Counted from the stretch's first letter, positions 1 to 6,846 are shown. The stretch: 7,719 nucleotides of DNA from Bacteroidota bacterium (GCA_028877045.1 JAGWPQ010000322.1:1-7719); one strand, 5' to 3'. Numbers and translations: made by a program. Notes: generated by a model not told the origin, from the letters alone.

Positions 1-12
1 CTGTCTTCCCGA
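1..12 (+). tRNA. 3' end of a tRNA, probably tRNA-Pro (truncated by window edge)
   Basis: Bases 5-11 read CTTCCCG followed by A at 12. This matches the 3' acceptor strand and discriminator base expected for a bacterial tRNA-Pro whose 5' end is CGGGAAG. Bases 1-4 (CTGT) would be the end of the T-stem. The CCA tail would not be encoded, since CTT follows. A strong intrinsic terminator starts ten bases later, as expected at the end of a tRNA transcript. Only the last dozen bases are visible, so the anticodon cannot be read and the isotype is inferred from the acceptor strand alone. Confidence 0.5.
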
Positions 13-21
13 CTTTACTAC

Positions 22-55
22 AAAAAAGGCAATCTTGTAAAAGGTTGCCTTTTTT
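22..55 (+). terminator. Intrinsic terminator after the putative tRNA
   Basis: A perfect 11-bp stem is formed by AAAAAAGGCAA (22-32) and TTGCCTTTTTT (45-55) around a 12-base loop. The T-run is part of the right arm and continues as ATTTT. Because the left arm begins with six A residues, it could also stop transcripts arriving from the right, but no minus-strand gene ends here. It most simply ends the tRNA transcript. Confidence 0.8.
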
Positions 56-552
56 ATTTTTATTTATGTGCTAAAATTTAACTCTGTAGTTAAAAAATTT
101 TTTATGGTGAGTAAATTTTATTTCTAAAAGGGTTAAATAAAGGTTATTCCTTTAATCTTAAATAATATGCCAATATAAGATCGGAAGGAGTTTTCAGTTT
201 TAATTTCAGCATAATGTTTTATAGATGTATAGATACTTAAATTTAAGTGATCTGATATCTATTGATTCGTTCTTTATCAGTACAATAATTTCTTTTTCTC
301 TTTTGCTGATATGGAATTGTTTATAAAAATAAATTTTCAGCATCAGGTAAATATGATTTACCCGTAATAGCGACGTGTAAGACAAAATATCACTCCCTGC
401 GAGGATTTGAATTTTTTGATTTACTGTATTCTACGAAGTTTCATTCCTACGTAGCTAATAAGCCAATAAAGTAGTGAAAAATTATTACAGCCAGTAACCA
501 GATGTTTCGTATCTTGTAGTCCAAAGAACCACATCGGTACCCCCCTAAACTG
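56..552. other. AT-rich intergenic region with no credible gene
   Basis: No ORF with a plausible start is visible on either strand. The longest stop-free stretch I noted is the plus frame 310-471, closed by TAG at 472; it has no good start codon and no recognisable motif. A 17-base inverted repeat, GGTAAAT-ATG-ATTTACC, lies at 346-362 and could be a protein-binding site, though it is about 190 bases from the next gene. No clear Bacteroidota -33/-7 promoter was found just before the gene at 553. Confidence 0.6.
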
Positions 553-987
553 ATGAAGATGAAAAAAATTTTACTGCTTATTGCGATAGCATTTATAACA
601 ATTTGTTCTTATGCTCAATGCGAAAGTTTGTCTTTTTTGAAATACTCAACAACCTATTCTTTTGCAGGCATAACATTTTATATGCAGGCCAATGTTCATA
701 GTAAAGACAAGGAAGCGTTATTTAACTGGTTTCTAAAAGATGGATTTTTTGAGTGGAATGATATAGGGAATAAATGCGTGCATGTAGGGAAAAAAGGACA
801 TAATGGATTTGACGTAACTGTTATTTTAAAGCAAGATTTTTTTACAAACAAAAGTGATGAAAACCAGAAAGCTGATCTGTTTCTTGCAGCATCAGATCTA
901 TCAACTGTTTACTTGCATAAAAAAACTACAATCATAGCAATTAGTCCTGATAAGAAGTATAAAGCCGAAGCAAGTTGTGATTACTAA
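553..987 (+). CDS. Small secreted protein of unknown function
   Basis: The gene encodes 144 residues. Residues 1-21 form a classic Sec signal peptide: Met-Lys-Met-Lys-Lys, a hydrophobic stretch (ILLLIAIAFITI), then SYA before Gln22, so cleavage near residue 21 or 22 is likely. There is no lipobox, so the product should be periplasmic or released rather than a lipoprotein. The mature part (about 122 residues) is rich in aromatic residues and lysine. It has three cysteines (23, 75 and 142) that could make one disulfide bond, and no further membrane segment. I do not recognise the family. Met3 (base 559) is an equally possible start and would leave the signal peptide intact. No Shine-Dalgarno sequence precedes either start. 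The gene stands alone, with a terminator about 115 bases downstream, and is visibly more AT-rich than the protein genes to its right. Confidence 0.75.
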   Translation: MKMKKILLLIAIAFITICSYAQCESLSFLKYSTTYSFAGITFYMQANVHSKDKEALFNWFLKDGFFEWNDIGNKCVHVGKKGHNGFDVTVILKQDFFTNKSDENQKADLFLAASDLSTVYLHKKTTIIAISPDKKYKAEASCDY

Positions 988-1100
988 TGACTCTTTAAAT
1001 GGTTTTCTTTGCCGGTATAAAATCAGCACAAAATAATTTCAGTATTACTAAAATAAAATACAAAGTGGTTTGTATGTAAAATATTCATCACAATATTATT

Positions 1101-1143
1101 CACCCGAAATATCAACTTTAATTGTTGTGTTTCGGGTGTTTTT
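1101..1143 (+). terminator. Intrinsic terminator of the secreted-protein gene
   Basis: A 9-bp perfect stem, CACCCGAAA (1101-1109) with TTTCGGGTG (1130-1138), is followed by TTTTT (1139-1143). The 20-base loop can form a small inner stem, CAAC (1113-1116) with GTTG (1124-1127). The T-run is only on the right side, so it works for plus-strand transcription from the gene ending at 987. Confidence 0.8.
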
Positions 1144-1178
1144 GTAATTATAATTTAACTGAACATGTGATCAAAACA

Positions 1179-1204
1179 AAAAGCTCTGATTGTTCAGAGC
1201 TTTT
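1179..1204 (-). terminator. Intrinsic terminator of the Spy/CpxP-like gene (bidirectional)
   Basis: An 11-bp perfect stem, AAAAGCTCTGA (1179-1189) with TCAGAGCTTTT (1194-1204), closes on a TTGT loop. Read on the minus strand it is followed by TTTTTGTTTT, a good T-tail, and lies 25 bases past the stop codon at 1230. On the plus strand it also ends in TTTT and could back up the terminator at 1101-1143. Confidence 0.8.
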
Positions 1205-1229
1205 ATTGAAAAATCAGGGAGAAATGTCT

Positions 1230-1592
1230 TTATTGTCGTGGTCCCCCGCCTCGCTGCTGCGACATTGCTTCAATTACTTTTTTTGCAAGATCGGCGGGCA
1301 AAGTTTTTTCAATTCTTTTATTTCTTTCTTCGGTTATCTCTTTCATTTTAGCTTGTCTGGCATCCTGATCAAGATTCCGGAGAGCCATCATTTTGGGCCG
1401 GAAGTCATTGCTGATCGCAATCATCGAATCGACTTGAACATCGTTTAAACCAAGAGTTTTATATCTTTCTTTCATCATGGCAGTACGTTGTTCCGGTGTC
1501 ATTTGCTGACCGCCACCATATGGAGGCTGTGCTATAAGAGACGTACATGAACAGGCAACGAAAAATGTAACTAATGCAATTATCTTTTTCAT
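1230..1592 (-). CDS. Spy/CpxP-like periplasmic protein
   Basis: The gene encodes 120 residues. Residues 1-21 are a Sec signal peptide (Met-Lys-Lys, hydrophobic core, SLIA before Gln22). FVAC at 11-14 weakly resembles a lipobox, so lipid attachment at Cys14 cannot be excluded, but cleavage near Ala21-Gln22 looks more natural. The mature protein starts with a Pro/Gly/Gln-rich segment (23-30). It continues with MTPEQRTAMMKERYKTLGL (31-49), then a long charged helical stretch rich in Met, Arg, Lys and Glu (about 50-112), and ends in a short Gly/Arg/Gln tail. This layout and length fit small Bacteroidota proteins resembling Spy/CpxP, the all-helical periplasmic chaperones and envelope-stress proteins. 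The assignment rests on composition and the TPEQR-type start of the helical region, not on a diagnostic catalytic motif. It is followed by its own terminator and separated from glnN upstream by the glnN terminator, so it is transcribed alone. Confidence 0.8.
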   Translation of the reverse strand: MKKIIALVTFFVACSCTSLIAQPPYGGGQQMTPEQRTAMMKERYKTLGLNDVQVDSMIAISNDFRPKMMALRNLDQDARQAKMKEITEERNKRIEKTLPADLAKKVIEAMSQQRGGGPRQ

Positions 1593-1612
1593 AAAAAATG
1601 TTTTTAAGAATG

Positions 1613-1663
1613 AAAAGTTAGTATTAGTAAAAGAGGAATGATTTTTTTTTCGGTGGAATGATT
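1613..1663 (-). promoter_or_regulatory. Candidate promoter and paired operator upstream of the Spy/CpxP-like gene
   Basis: On the minus strand the 9-mer AATCATTCC occurs twice, at 1655-1663 and 1635-1643, with starts exactly 20 bases apart (about two helical turns). Downstream, TAACTTTT (1613-1620) resembles the Bacteroidota -7 element TAnnTTTG with one mismatch. No TTG sits at the -33 position; the proximal 9-mer lies there instead. This is the arrangement of a promoter that needs an activator, but the -7 call is weak and the regulator is unknown. Confidence 0.35.
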
Positions 1664-1687
1664 ACTCTTTTCGGCTGCTGATAATAA

Positions 1688-1721
1688 AAAACCTTGCCGG
1701 AATTTATTCCGGCAAGGTTTT
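1688..1721 (-). terminator. Strong intrinsic terminator of glnN
   Basis: A 15-bp perfect stem, AAAACCTTGCCGGAA (1688-1702) with TTCCGGCAAGGTTTT (1707-1721), closes on a 4-base loop. On the minus strand it is followed by TTTTTTATTAT (counting the end of the stem) and lies 23 bases past the glnN stop codon. It separates glnN from the small gene downstream. Confidence 0.9.
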
Positions 1722-1744
1722 ATTCAAATGATCTTTTCGAGATA

Positions 1745-3937
1745 TTATCTTAAGAAAAGAATTTCTCTGTACTTAGGTAAGCTCCAGAAATCATCATCAA
1801 CCAAATGCTCCAGCTTATCAACATTGTATCGAATATCGTCAAAGAATGCATCTTTCACCTGACTGTTATATGCAATTGCTTTTGTTCTTGTATCGGTAAT
1901 TGCATTCGCAACTTTTCTAGCTTCAACCAATGCATGCACTTTATCGAAAATAACCTGAACATGTTCACTTATTTTGGCAGCAATTGCCAATTGACTTTTG
2001 TAAGCGCTTGCAGGCAAACCGGCAGCTTTCAATCCGTTTACATTTTCTAATAATGTATTTTGATATTTAACAGCAGCAGGAATGATATGATTCAAGGCAA
2101 GATCACCAATGATCCTTGCTTCAATCTGGACTTTCTTAATATATTTCTCCAATTCAATTTCGTGTCTTGCTTCTAATTCAGCATGGGTATAGATATTGTT
2201 ACTTTCAAACAATTGTTTTGCTTTTTTAGTAACCATTGCATCCAATGCCAAAGGAGTGGTGCGAACGTTTGGTAATCCGCGGCGTTCTGCTTCATGGTGC
2301 CATTCTTCACTGTAACCATCACCTTCAAATAATACTGCTTTACTTTCAACAATATATTTTTGAATAACGTGCATGATCGCAATTTCTTTTTTATCACCTT
2401 TCTCGATTAAAGTATCAACCTCTTTCTTAAATCCTTTTAATGTTTCAGCTAAGATGGTGTTCAATACAGTCATCGGACTTGCACAATTCGCAGTAGAGCC
2501 AACAGCACGGAATTCGAATTTATTTCCTGTAAATGCAAATGGAGAAGTTCTGTTTCTGTCTGTGTTATCCAATAACAATTCAGGAATAGAACGATGAATA
2601 TCTAATTTTAAAATGGCTTCATCCTGTTCATCAAATTTATCACCTACTCTTGATTCGATCTCGCCCAACACTTTTGCTAAATATTGACCAACAAAAACAG
2701 AGATGATTGCAGGAGGTGCTTCGTTTGCTCCCAAACGATGATCGTTACCTGCTGATGCAATAGATGCTCTTAACAGATCGGCATAATCATGAACAGCTTT
2801 GATGGTATTAACAAAGAAAGTTAAGAACATCAAGTTTGTTTTTGGAGTCTTGCCCGGAGATAACAAGTTAACACCGGTATCAGTAGCCATGCTCCAGTTA
2901 TTGTGTTTACCGCTACCATTGATTCCTGCAAATGGTTTTTCGTGAACGAGTACGCGTAATTTATGACGACGTGCAACTCTGTCCATAATATCCATCAACA
3001 AAGAGTTATGATCAACTGCAACACTTACTTCTTCGAAAATAGGAGCCACTTCAAATTGTGAAGGTGCCACTTCATTATGTCTTGTTTTAAGCGGAATACC
3101 TAATTTATAACATTCTGTTTCAAAGTCTCTCATGAAAGCATAAACTCTTTCAGGGATTGAACCGAAATAATGATCTTCTAATTGTTGTCCTTTTGCAGGA
3201 GCAGCACCAAATACGGTACGGCCGCATTGAACTAAATCGGGACGTGCATTGGCCAATCCTTCATCAATTACAAAATATTCCTGTTCCCAACCTAAAGTAG
3301 CTGTTACTTTAGTTACGTTCTTATCAAAATAATTGGCAACATCAACTGCTGCATTATTTAAGGCTTCCAATGCTTTTAATAATGGAGCTTTATAATCTAA
3401 AGATTCGCCTGTATAAGAAATGAATATAGTAGGAATACATAAAGTTTTTCCCTGACCGATTTCAATAACGAATGCAGGAGAAGATGGATCCCATGCCGTA
3501 TAACCTCTTGCTTCGAAAGTTGCACGTAAGCCGCCACTAGGGAAAGAAGATGCATCGGGCTCTTGTTGAATTAAGGCAGCGCCATCAAATTCTTCAATGG
3601 CAGTACCATCGCTTTTTATAGAGAAGAAACTATCGTGTTTCTCAGCAGTTGTACCTGTTAATGGTTGAAACCAGTGCGTAAAGTGTGTTACGCCTTTACT
3701 TTCGGCCCATGCTCTGATGCCATTAGCAATACTTCCGGCAACAGAACGATCAATTTTTTTACCGCCCTTAATACTGCCGATCAAACTTTTGTAAGCTTCA
3801 TCATTTAAATATTCACGGGCTGTCTTTAAAGTAAAAACATTCTCACCGAAAATACTTGTAATTTTTTTTGCATTTACCTGATTAACCTCGTTGGGTTCGT
3901 TTGTTAGGTCGCTGATTGCTTGAAATCTTAATGACAT
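1745..3937 (-). CDS. glnN: Glutamine synthetase type III
   Basis: This 730-residue protein makes glutamine from glutamate, ammonia and ATP in the cytoplasm. Its length is typical of GSIII and far above the roughly 360-470 residues of types I and II. The N-terminal GSIII region carries FPSGGLRATFEARGYTAWDP (132-151). Catalytic-domain motifs follow in order: GWEQEYFVID (216-225) with the metal-binding Glu residues, KTRHNEVAPSQFEVAP (284-299), DHNSLLMDIM (309-318), KPFAGINGSGKHNNWS (334-349), GNDHRLGANEAPPAI (397-411) and the C-terminal Glu/Arg motif NKFEFRAVGS (472-481). A long, largely helical tail (about 500-730) with the conserved EGDGYSEEWHHEAERRGLPN (537-556) completes the family pattern. 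All motifs are intact. The start is the first ATG of the frame and gives the usual short N-terminal lead (MSLRFQAI). It has its own terminator, and no PII protein or ammonium transporter gene lies beside it in this window. Confidence 0.98.
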   Translation of the reverse strand: MSLRFQAISDLTNEPNEVNQVNAKKITSIFGENVFTLKTAREYLNDEAYKSLIGSIKGGKKIDRSVAGSIANGIRAWAESKGVTHFTHWFQPLTGTTAEKHDSFFSIKSDGTAIEEFDGAALIQQEPDASSFPSGGLRATFEARGYTAWDPSSPAFVIEIGQGKTLCIPTIFISYTGESLDYKAPLLKALEALNNAAVDVANYFDKNVTKVTATLGWEQEYFVIDEGLANARPDLVQCGRTVFGAAPAKGQQLEDHYFGSIPERVYAFMRDFETECYKLGIPLKTRHNEVAPSQFEVAPIFEEVSVAVDHNSLLMDIMDRVARRHKLRVLVHEKPFAGINGSGKHNNWSMATDTGVNLLSPGKTPKTNLMFLTFFVNTIKAVHDYADLLRASIASAGNDHRLGANEAPPAIISVFVGQYLAKVLGEIESRVGDKFDEQDEAILKLDIHRSIPELLLDNTDRNRTSPFAFTGNKFEFRAVGSTANCASPMTVLNTILAETLKGFKKEVDTLIEKGDKKEIAIMHVIQKYIVESKAVLFEGDGYSEEWHHEAERRGLPNVRTTPLALDAMVTKKAKQLFESNNIYTHAELEARHEIELEKYIKKVQIEARIIGDLALNHIIPAAVKYQNTLLENVNGLKAAGLPASAYKSQLAIAAKISEHVQVIFDKVHALVEARKVANAITDTRTKAIAYNSQVKDAFFDDIRYNVDKLEHLVDDDFWSLPKYREILFLR

Positions 3938-3970
3938 AGGGTTTAAAATTTAAGACAGCAAAGAAACACT

Positions 3971-4003
3971 AAAAAGTAAAACAATACAAGTTTCTTTAGA
4001 CAA
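3971..4003 (-). promoter_or_regulatory. Candidate glnN promoter
   Basis: On the minus strand, TTG (4001-4003) and TACTTTTT (3971-3978) are 22 bases apart. They resemble the Bacteroidota -33 (TTTG/TTG) and -7 (TAnnTTTG) elements, with one mismatch in the latter and slightly long spacing. Transcription would begin a few bases downstream, leaving a leader of roughly 25-30 bases before the ATG at 3937. In DNA this AT-rich, chance matches are common. Confidence 0.35.
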
Positions 4004-4109
4004 TGTTTAAAAAATTGCGTTAAACTAATTGAAATTTAAACATGTAATTTATTTTAATTTAAAAATTAATAATTTACCAATGCCTTGTTATAAGAAAATT
4101 AGGCTGATG

Positions 4110-4243
4110 AGCTTTACTTCCTTATCAATGCTTCATACCTGTGCCGTACCTGCTTATAATATAGTCCAGGGATAGTCCATGATTTTATGGACTATCCCTG
4201 GACTATATACGGCAATGGTACGAATGAAACAATAAGGAGAGCT
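4110..4243. repeat. Nested palindromic element with a perfect 22-bp core
   Basis: The core is a perfect inverted repeat: left arm 4159-4180 and right arm 4187-4208, with loop GATTTT (4181-4186). Each arm contains the heptamer TAGTCCA twice, 11 bases apart (4162 and 4173 on the left; complements at 4188 and 4199 on the right). Outside the core the symmetry continues imperfectly: TGCCGTA (4142-4148) with TACGGCA (4208-4214), CCTTAT (4120-4125) with ATAAGG (4232-4237), and AGCT (4110-4113) with AGCT (4240-4243). A few bases are inserted or deleted between arms, including about 11 extra bases (4149-4159) on the left. No T-run follows, so it is not an ordinary terminator, and no target-site duplication is visible. 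It could be a REP- or MITE-like repeat, a cruciform, a multi-site operator or a structured RNA. Confidence 0.85.
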
Positions 4244-4355
4244 TAAGCAAGGTAGGTTGAGGTGAAGGTGTAAACAGATGTTTAAATTAATCAGAAGGTA
4301 ATAACATTATTTTATTTAAATATTTTATTAATTTAGCTCATTAGAAAAGAATGTT

Positions 4356-5072
4356 ATGCCTAAATCAGGTTTGATACTGCGAAAAGGAAGGGTAGCGAAT
4401 ATCAGCTTTTACGAATGGAAGGGCATTCCCTGTGTACGCATGATCGGTAAAAACATAAAACAAACCAAAGCTACCATTGCTTCTGCCGGTTTATTCGGGA
4501 AAGCTTCTTCTATTACCAAAACCCTTCGTACGCTGCTCTCGCCTGTAATAGCATATCCCAAAGATCTGGATATGCAATGCCGTTTCAGGGAACCGCTTCG
4601 AAAATGCCTGCAGGCAGGTCTTTTACAAAAGGGACAGACGTCAGATACCGTTCCTTTTTTAACAGGCTTTGAGTTTAACACCCGCAGCGCCATTAATGAA
4701 AGATGGAAGATGCCATGGCAGGTATCAAAAACCGAAAACGGATTGTTGCTTACTATCCCTGCACTGAACCCTGCAGAAAAAATAGTAGCACCTGCCTACA
4801 CACAATCTGTCCGGTGTTGCATAACGGCAGCAGCAGTTAATGTAAACAACCATTCGGCAGTTGGCAGCGGCAGTATAGAAATAAATATACCTTATACCAA
4901 TACAACTGTTGAACAAAAACAGTGGTTGCCGGATATACCTCTTGTAAAAGACAGTTTGTTAGTATTGGCTGTTTCTTTAAAATATGTTGTTTTAAAAAAG
5001 GGGCAGGAGCAGCTTGTAATCGACAAAAGGTGGATGCCTGCGGGCATTGTATGGGCTGGATGGAACGGATGA
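4356..5072 (+). CDS. Uncharacterised Bacteroidota protein
   Basis: The gene encodes 238 residues with no signal peptide and no membrane segment, so the product is probably cytoplasmic. The N-terminus (GLILRKGRVANISFYEWKGI, residues 5-24) looks like a beta hairpin and is followed by a Lys-rich turn. A helical region comes next (about 38-90), including SSITKTLRTLLSPV (51-64) and MQCRFREPLRKCL (73-85). GFEFN (104-108) begins a beta-rich second half. From memory this order (short 'G-x-I/L-x-G-x-x-x-x-x-x-F-Y' opening, helical middle, GFxFN, then strands around NPAEKIVAP at 138-146) resembles a family of hypothetical proteins often seen in Chitinophagaceae and relatives; I know no function for it. 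The second half could be an immunoglobulin-like or similar beta fold, which is only a guess. It is a single gene, divergent from glnN and convergent with the nucleotidase gene. No clear terminator lies in the 115 bases between the two stop codons. Confidence 0.8.
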   Translation: MPKSGLILRKGRVANISFYEWKGIPCVRMIGKNIKQTKATIASAGLFGKASSITKTLRTLLSPVIAYPKDLDMQCRFREPLRKCLQAGLLQKGQTSDTVPFLTGFEFNTRSAINERWKMPWQVSKTENGLLLTIPALNPAEKIVAPAYTQSVRCCITAAAVNVNNHSAVGSGSIEINIPYTNTTVEQKQWLPDIPLVKDSLLVLAVSLKYVVLKKGQEQLVIDKRWMPAGIVWAGWNG

Positions 5073-5187
5073 AGTTCCAGCTAAGCAGGTTAATTGTGGT
5101 ATTTTTAATGCAAGTATACAGAAACCGTAGAGATTGCAAGGAATCAATAAACAATTGTCTATGTTTTCAAAGTAGTGTTACCGATCT

Positions 5188-6696
5188 TTAAAAATTTGTC
5201 TTTAAATAAGCGATCAATTGTTTGCGTATATCAACTGCTGTATTATCAATGTGGTTGATTACCGGCATGACAGCAGTGATACCCACATTACCTGTTTTAA
5301 AATATCCGAGGCCTGTTTCTTTTCCGGAAGCAAGAAACTCTATCGTTCTTATTTTATAAACTTTATCCTCAGCAACAGGCGCTTTCTTTAAATACCATAT
5401 TCCGTTTATCTTTTCAAATCCTTTACTCATTTGCAGGTATCCGCCCAAACCTTTACGGCTGTCGTTTGTATTTAGTACCTGTAACAATAAATTGCCCTTC
5501 ACAGAAAGGTCTATCAGCTTGCCGCCAAATGGCATGATCCTGATAATATCCAGTTCGCTGATGTCGCCTGCAACTTTATCATCGATCCTGATAGAGCCGC
5601 TGTTAATAATGGCTGCATCAACCAAACTGTCATTATAGATCATCGCATCAGTAACAAGTCCTCCCATATTATTTTGCTCATAACGAATAGATGATTCCAA
5701 ACCATTCAAAGTATCTTTTAATCTGCATACCGAATTGGTAGGCTCCAGGCCCATGTTCCTGAAAGATTGATAAGCTATTTGCTCCCATTTATCTACCAGC
5801 ACATTAGTAGAAGAATCTTTGCTGATGCTTTCATCAAGATTAATTAATTGGCTGCTGATCTCGGGTAAGCCTTTTTTATTGATATAGATCAAATGCCTGT
5901 AAATACTTTTTGCATTGGCATCTGCTTTTGTTACGTAACCACTCCCTGCTTTTATTTTCATGTTCTGGTGTTCATGTCCTCCGATGATATGTTTAATAGC
6001 AGGATATTCAGTCATCAGCAGGCTGTCTTCTTTATACAATAAATGTGTTAATCCTATCAATATATTTTTTGAATTGTTTTGTTTGGAAATGATAGGTTTC
6101 AGGCTGCTGTCATAACTGTGGTACGAAACAAAGTTTTGCTGGTTAGCAGCTAATGTGAGTGCAAAGAAAGTAACAGCAAATTGTTTGTGTTTTGATGAAA
6201 GCGTATAAGTTTGATTAAATGGCTGTTTTATATTACCGCTTAATTTATAAAACGGCGATTCGTTGCCTGCACTGTCTTTCTCAAAAACATTACTGCTGAT
6301 CCATTCAAAATTTGATTCATTGATCCTTTGCTGCAATACTTTTTCGGGGATATCAAATTCATGGTTACCAAACGTTACAAGGTTGATACCAATATGATTA
6401 AAAAGATCGACCATTTGACGGCCATTTATCTTTTCATTTTCATAAGAAGCAGTACCCATAACCGATGGGTTTAAAAAATCGCCTGCAACAACAGCGAAGG
6501 TTTGATAATGTTTTTTATTTTCTTTTATGATCGATGCAACCCTTGCCATACCTCCGGCTTTGCCGTTTTGAAGCGGCGATATTTCATACACATCATTTAT
6601 CTGGATGATACAAAGCGTATCTTTTTTAGGTTGTGCAACTGAACAAAGCGGAAATAACAATATTGCGAAGCAATACTTACGAATAAGGGTTGTCAT
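5188..6696 (-). CDS. Secreted UshA-type 5'-nucleotidase / metallophosphatase
   Basis: This 502-residue, two-domain protein begins with a Sec signal peptide (residues 1-22, ending SVAQ), so it acts in the periplasm. The N-terminal metallophosphatase domain (about 27-285) shows the two-metal site: IIQINDVYEI (30-39) with Asp35, AGDF (71-74), GNHEFD (110-115), GLTH (215-218) and GGHEHQ (239-244). The C-terminal nucleotide-binding domain (about 315-490) carries NMGGLVTDAMI (343-353), INSGSIR (364-370), MPFGGKL (388-394) and GLGGYLQMSKGF (416-427). The family hydrolyses nucleotides, and in some members UDP-sugars, to nucleosides and phosphate for salvage or phosphate scavenging; the substrate here is not set by the sequence. 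Both domains are fused in one chain. The first motif is NDVY where most relatives have ND-x-H, matching a known variant branch. It is a single gene, with no clear promoter or terminator seen. Confidence 0.93.
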   Translation of the reverse strand: MTTLIRKYCFAILLFPLCSVAQPKKDTLCIIQINDVYEISPLQNGKAGGMARVASIIKENKKHYQTFAVVAGDFLNPSVMGTASYENEKINGRQMVDLFNHIGINLVTFGNHEFDIPEKVLQQRINESNFEWISSNVFEKDSAGNESPFYKLSGNIKQPFNQTYTLSSKHKQFAVTFFALTLAANQQNFVSYHSYDSSLKPIISKQNNSKNILIGLTHLLYKEDSLLMTEYPAIKHIIGGHEHQNMKIKAGSGYVTKADANAKSIYRHLIYINKKGLPEISSQLINLDESISKDSSTNVLVDKWEQIAYQSFRNMGLEPTNSVCRLKDTLNGLESSIRYEQNNMGGLVTDAMIYNDSLVDAAIINSGSIRIDDKVAGDISELDIIRIMPFGGKLIDLSVKGNLLLQVLNTNDSRKGLGGYLQMSKGFEKINGIWYLKKAPVAEDKVYKIRTIEFLASGKETGLGYFKTGNVGITAVMPVINHIDNTAVDIRKQLIAYLKTNF

Positions 6697-6846
6697 TGGT
6701 TAGCTGGTTTATTTTTAATCATCAAAACAGTCCGGCATCAGAACTGCATTTGTATGTAAGATGACCATAAAATTATCATATTTTATTTGGGTTGAATAAT
6801 AAATATGCAGGAAAGGATATTCGTTTTAAAATAAAAAAACATACAA

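Larger units (their letters stand above)
3938..4355. other. Divergent intergenic region between glnN and the gene at 4356
   Basis: Bases 3938-4109 are very AT-rich (for example the inverted repeat TTAATTT-AA-AAATTAA at 4054-4069) and carry the presumed glnN promoter. Bases about 4110-4243 are filled by a large imperfect inverted repeat, listed separately. Bases 4244-4355 lead to the plus-strand gene; TAATTTAG (4329-4336) is a poor match to a -7 element and I do not call a promoter from it. No ORF of note is present. Confidence 0.7.

Noticed and set aside
390..421. Minus-strand TTCAAATCCT followed by CGCAGGGAG, resembling a tRNA T-loop and acceptor end
   Set aside because: The bases before the T-loop are an A-run that cannot pair with the following CCTCG, and no cloverleaf can be built, so it is not called as a tRNA or an attachment site.
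1122..1448. Plus-strand frame of 108 codons
   Set aside because: It starts inside a terminator loop, crosses a second terminator and overlaps the Spy/CpxP-like gene antisense. The product has no family resemblance.
2173..2597. Short frames on both strands within glnN (2173-2397 minus, 2373-2597 plus)
   Set aside because: Both are shadows of the strongly conserved glnN reading frame.
4159..4208. Core palindrome as an intrinsic terminator
   Set aside because: Neither side has a T-run, and both flanking genes start rather than end here.
4409..4693. Minus-strand frame of 94 codons containing Cys-x-x-Cys-like spacing (CPFCKRPAC)
   Set aside because: It looks briefly like a zinc-finger motif but lies wholly antisense within the gene at 4356-5072, has no promoter or start context, and has a non-protein-like composition elsewhere.
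5073..5187. Possible shared terminator between the convergent genes
   Set aside because: Only short, weak inverted repeats such as ACAATTGT are visible, with no stable stem followed by a T-run.
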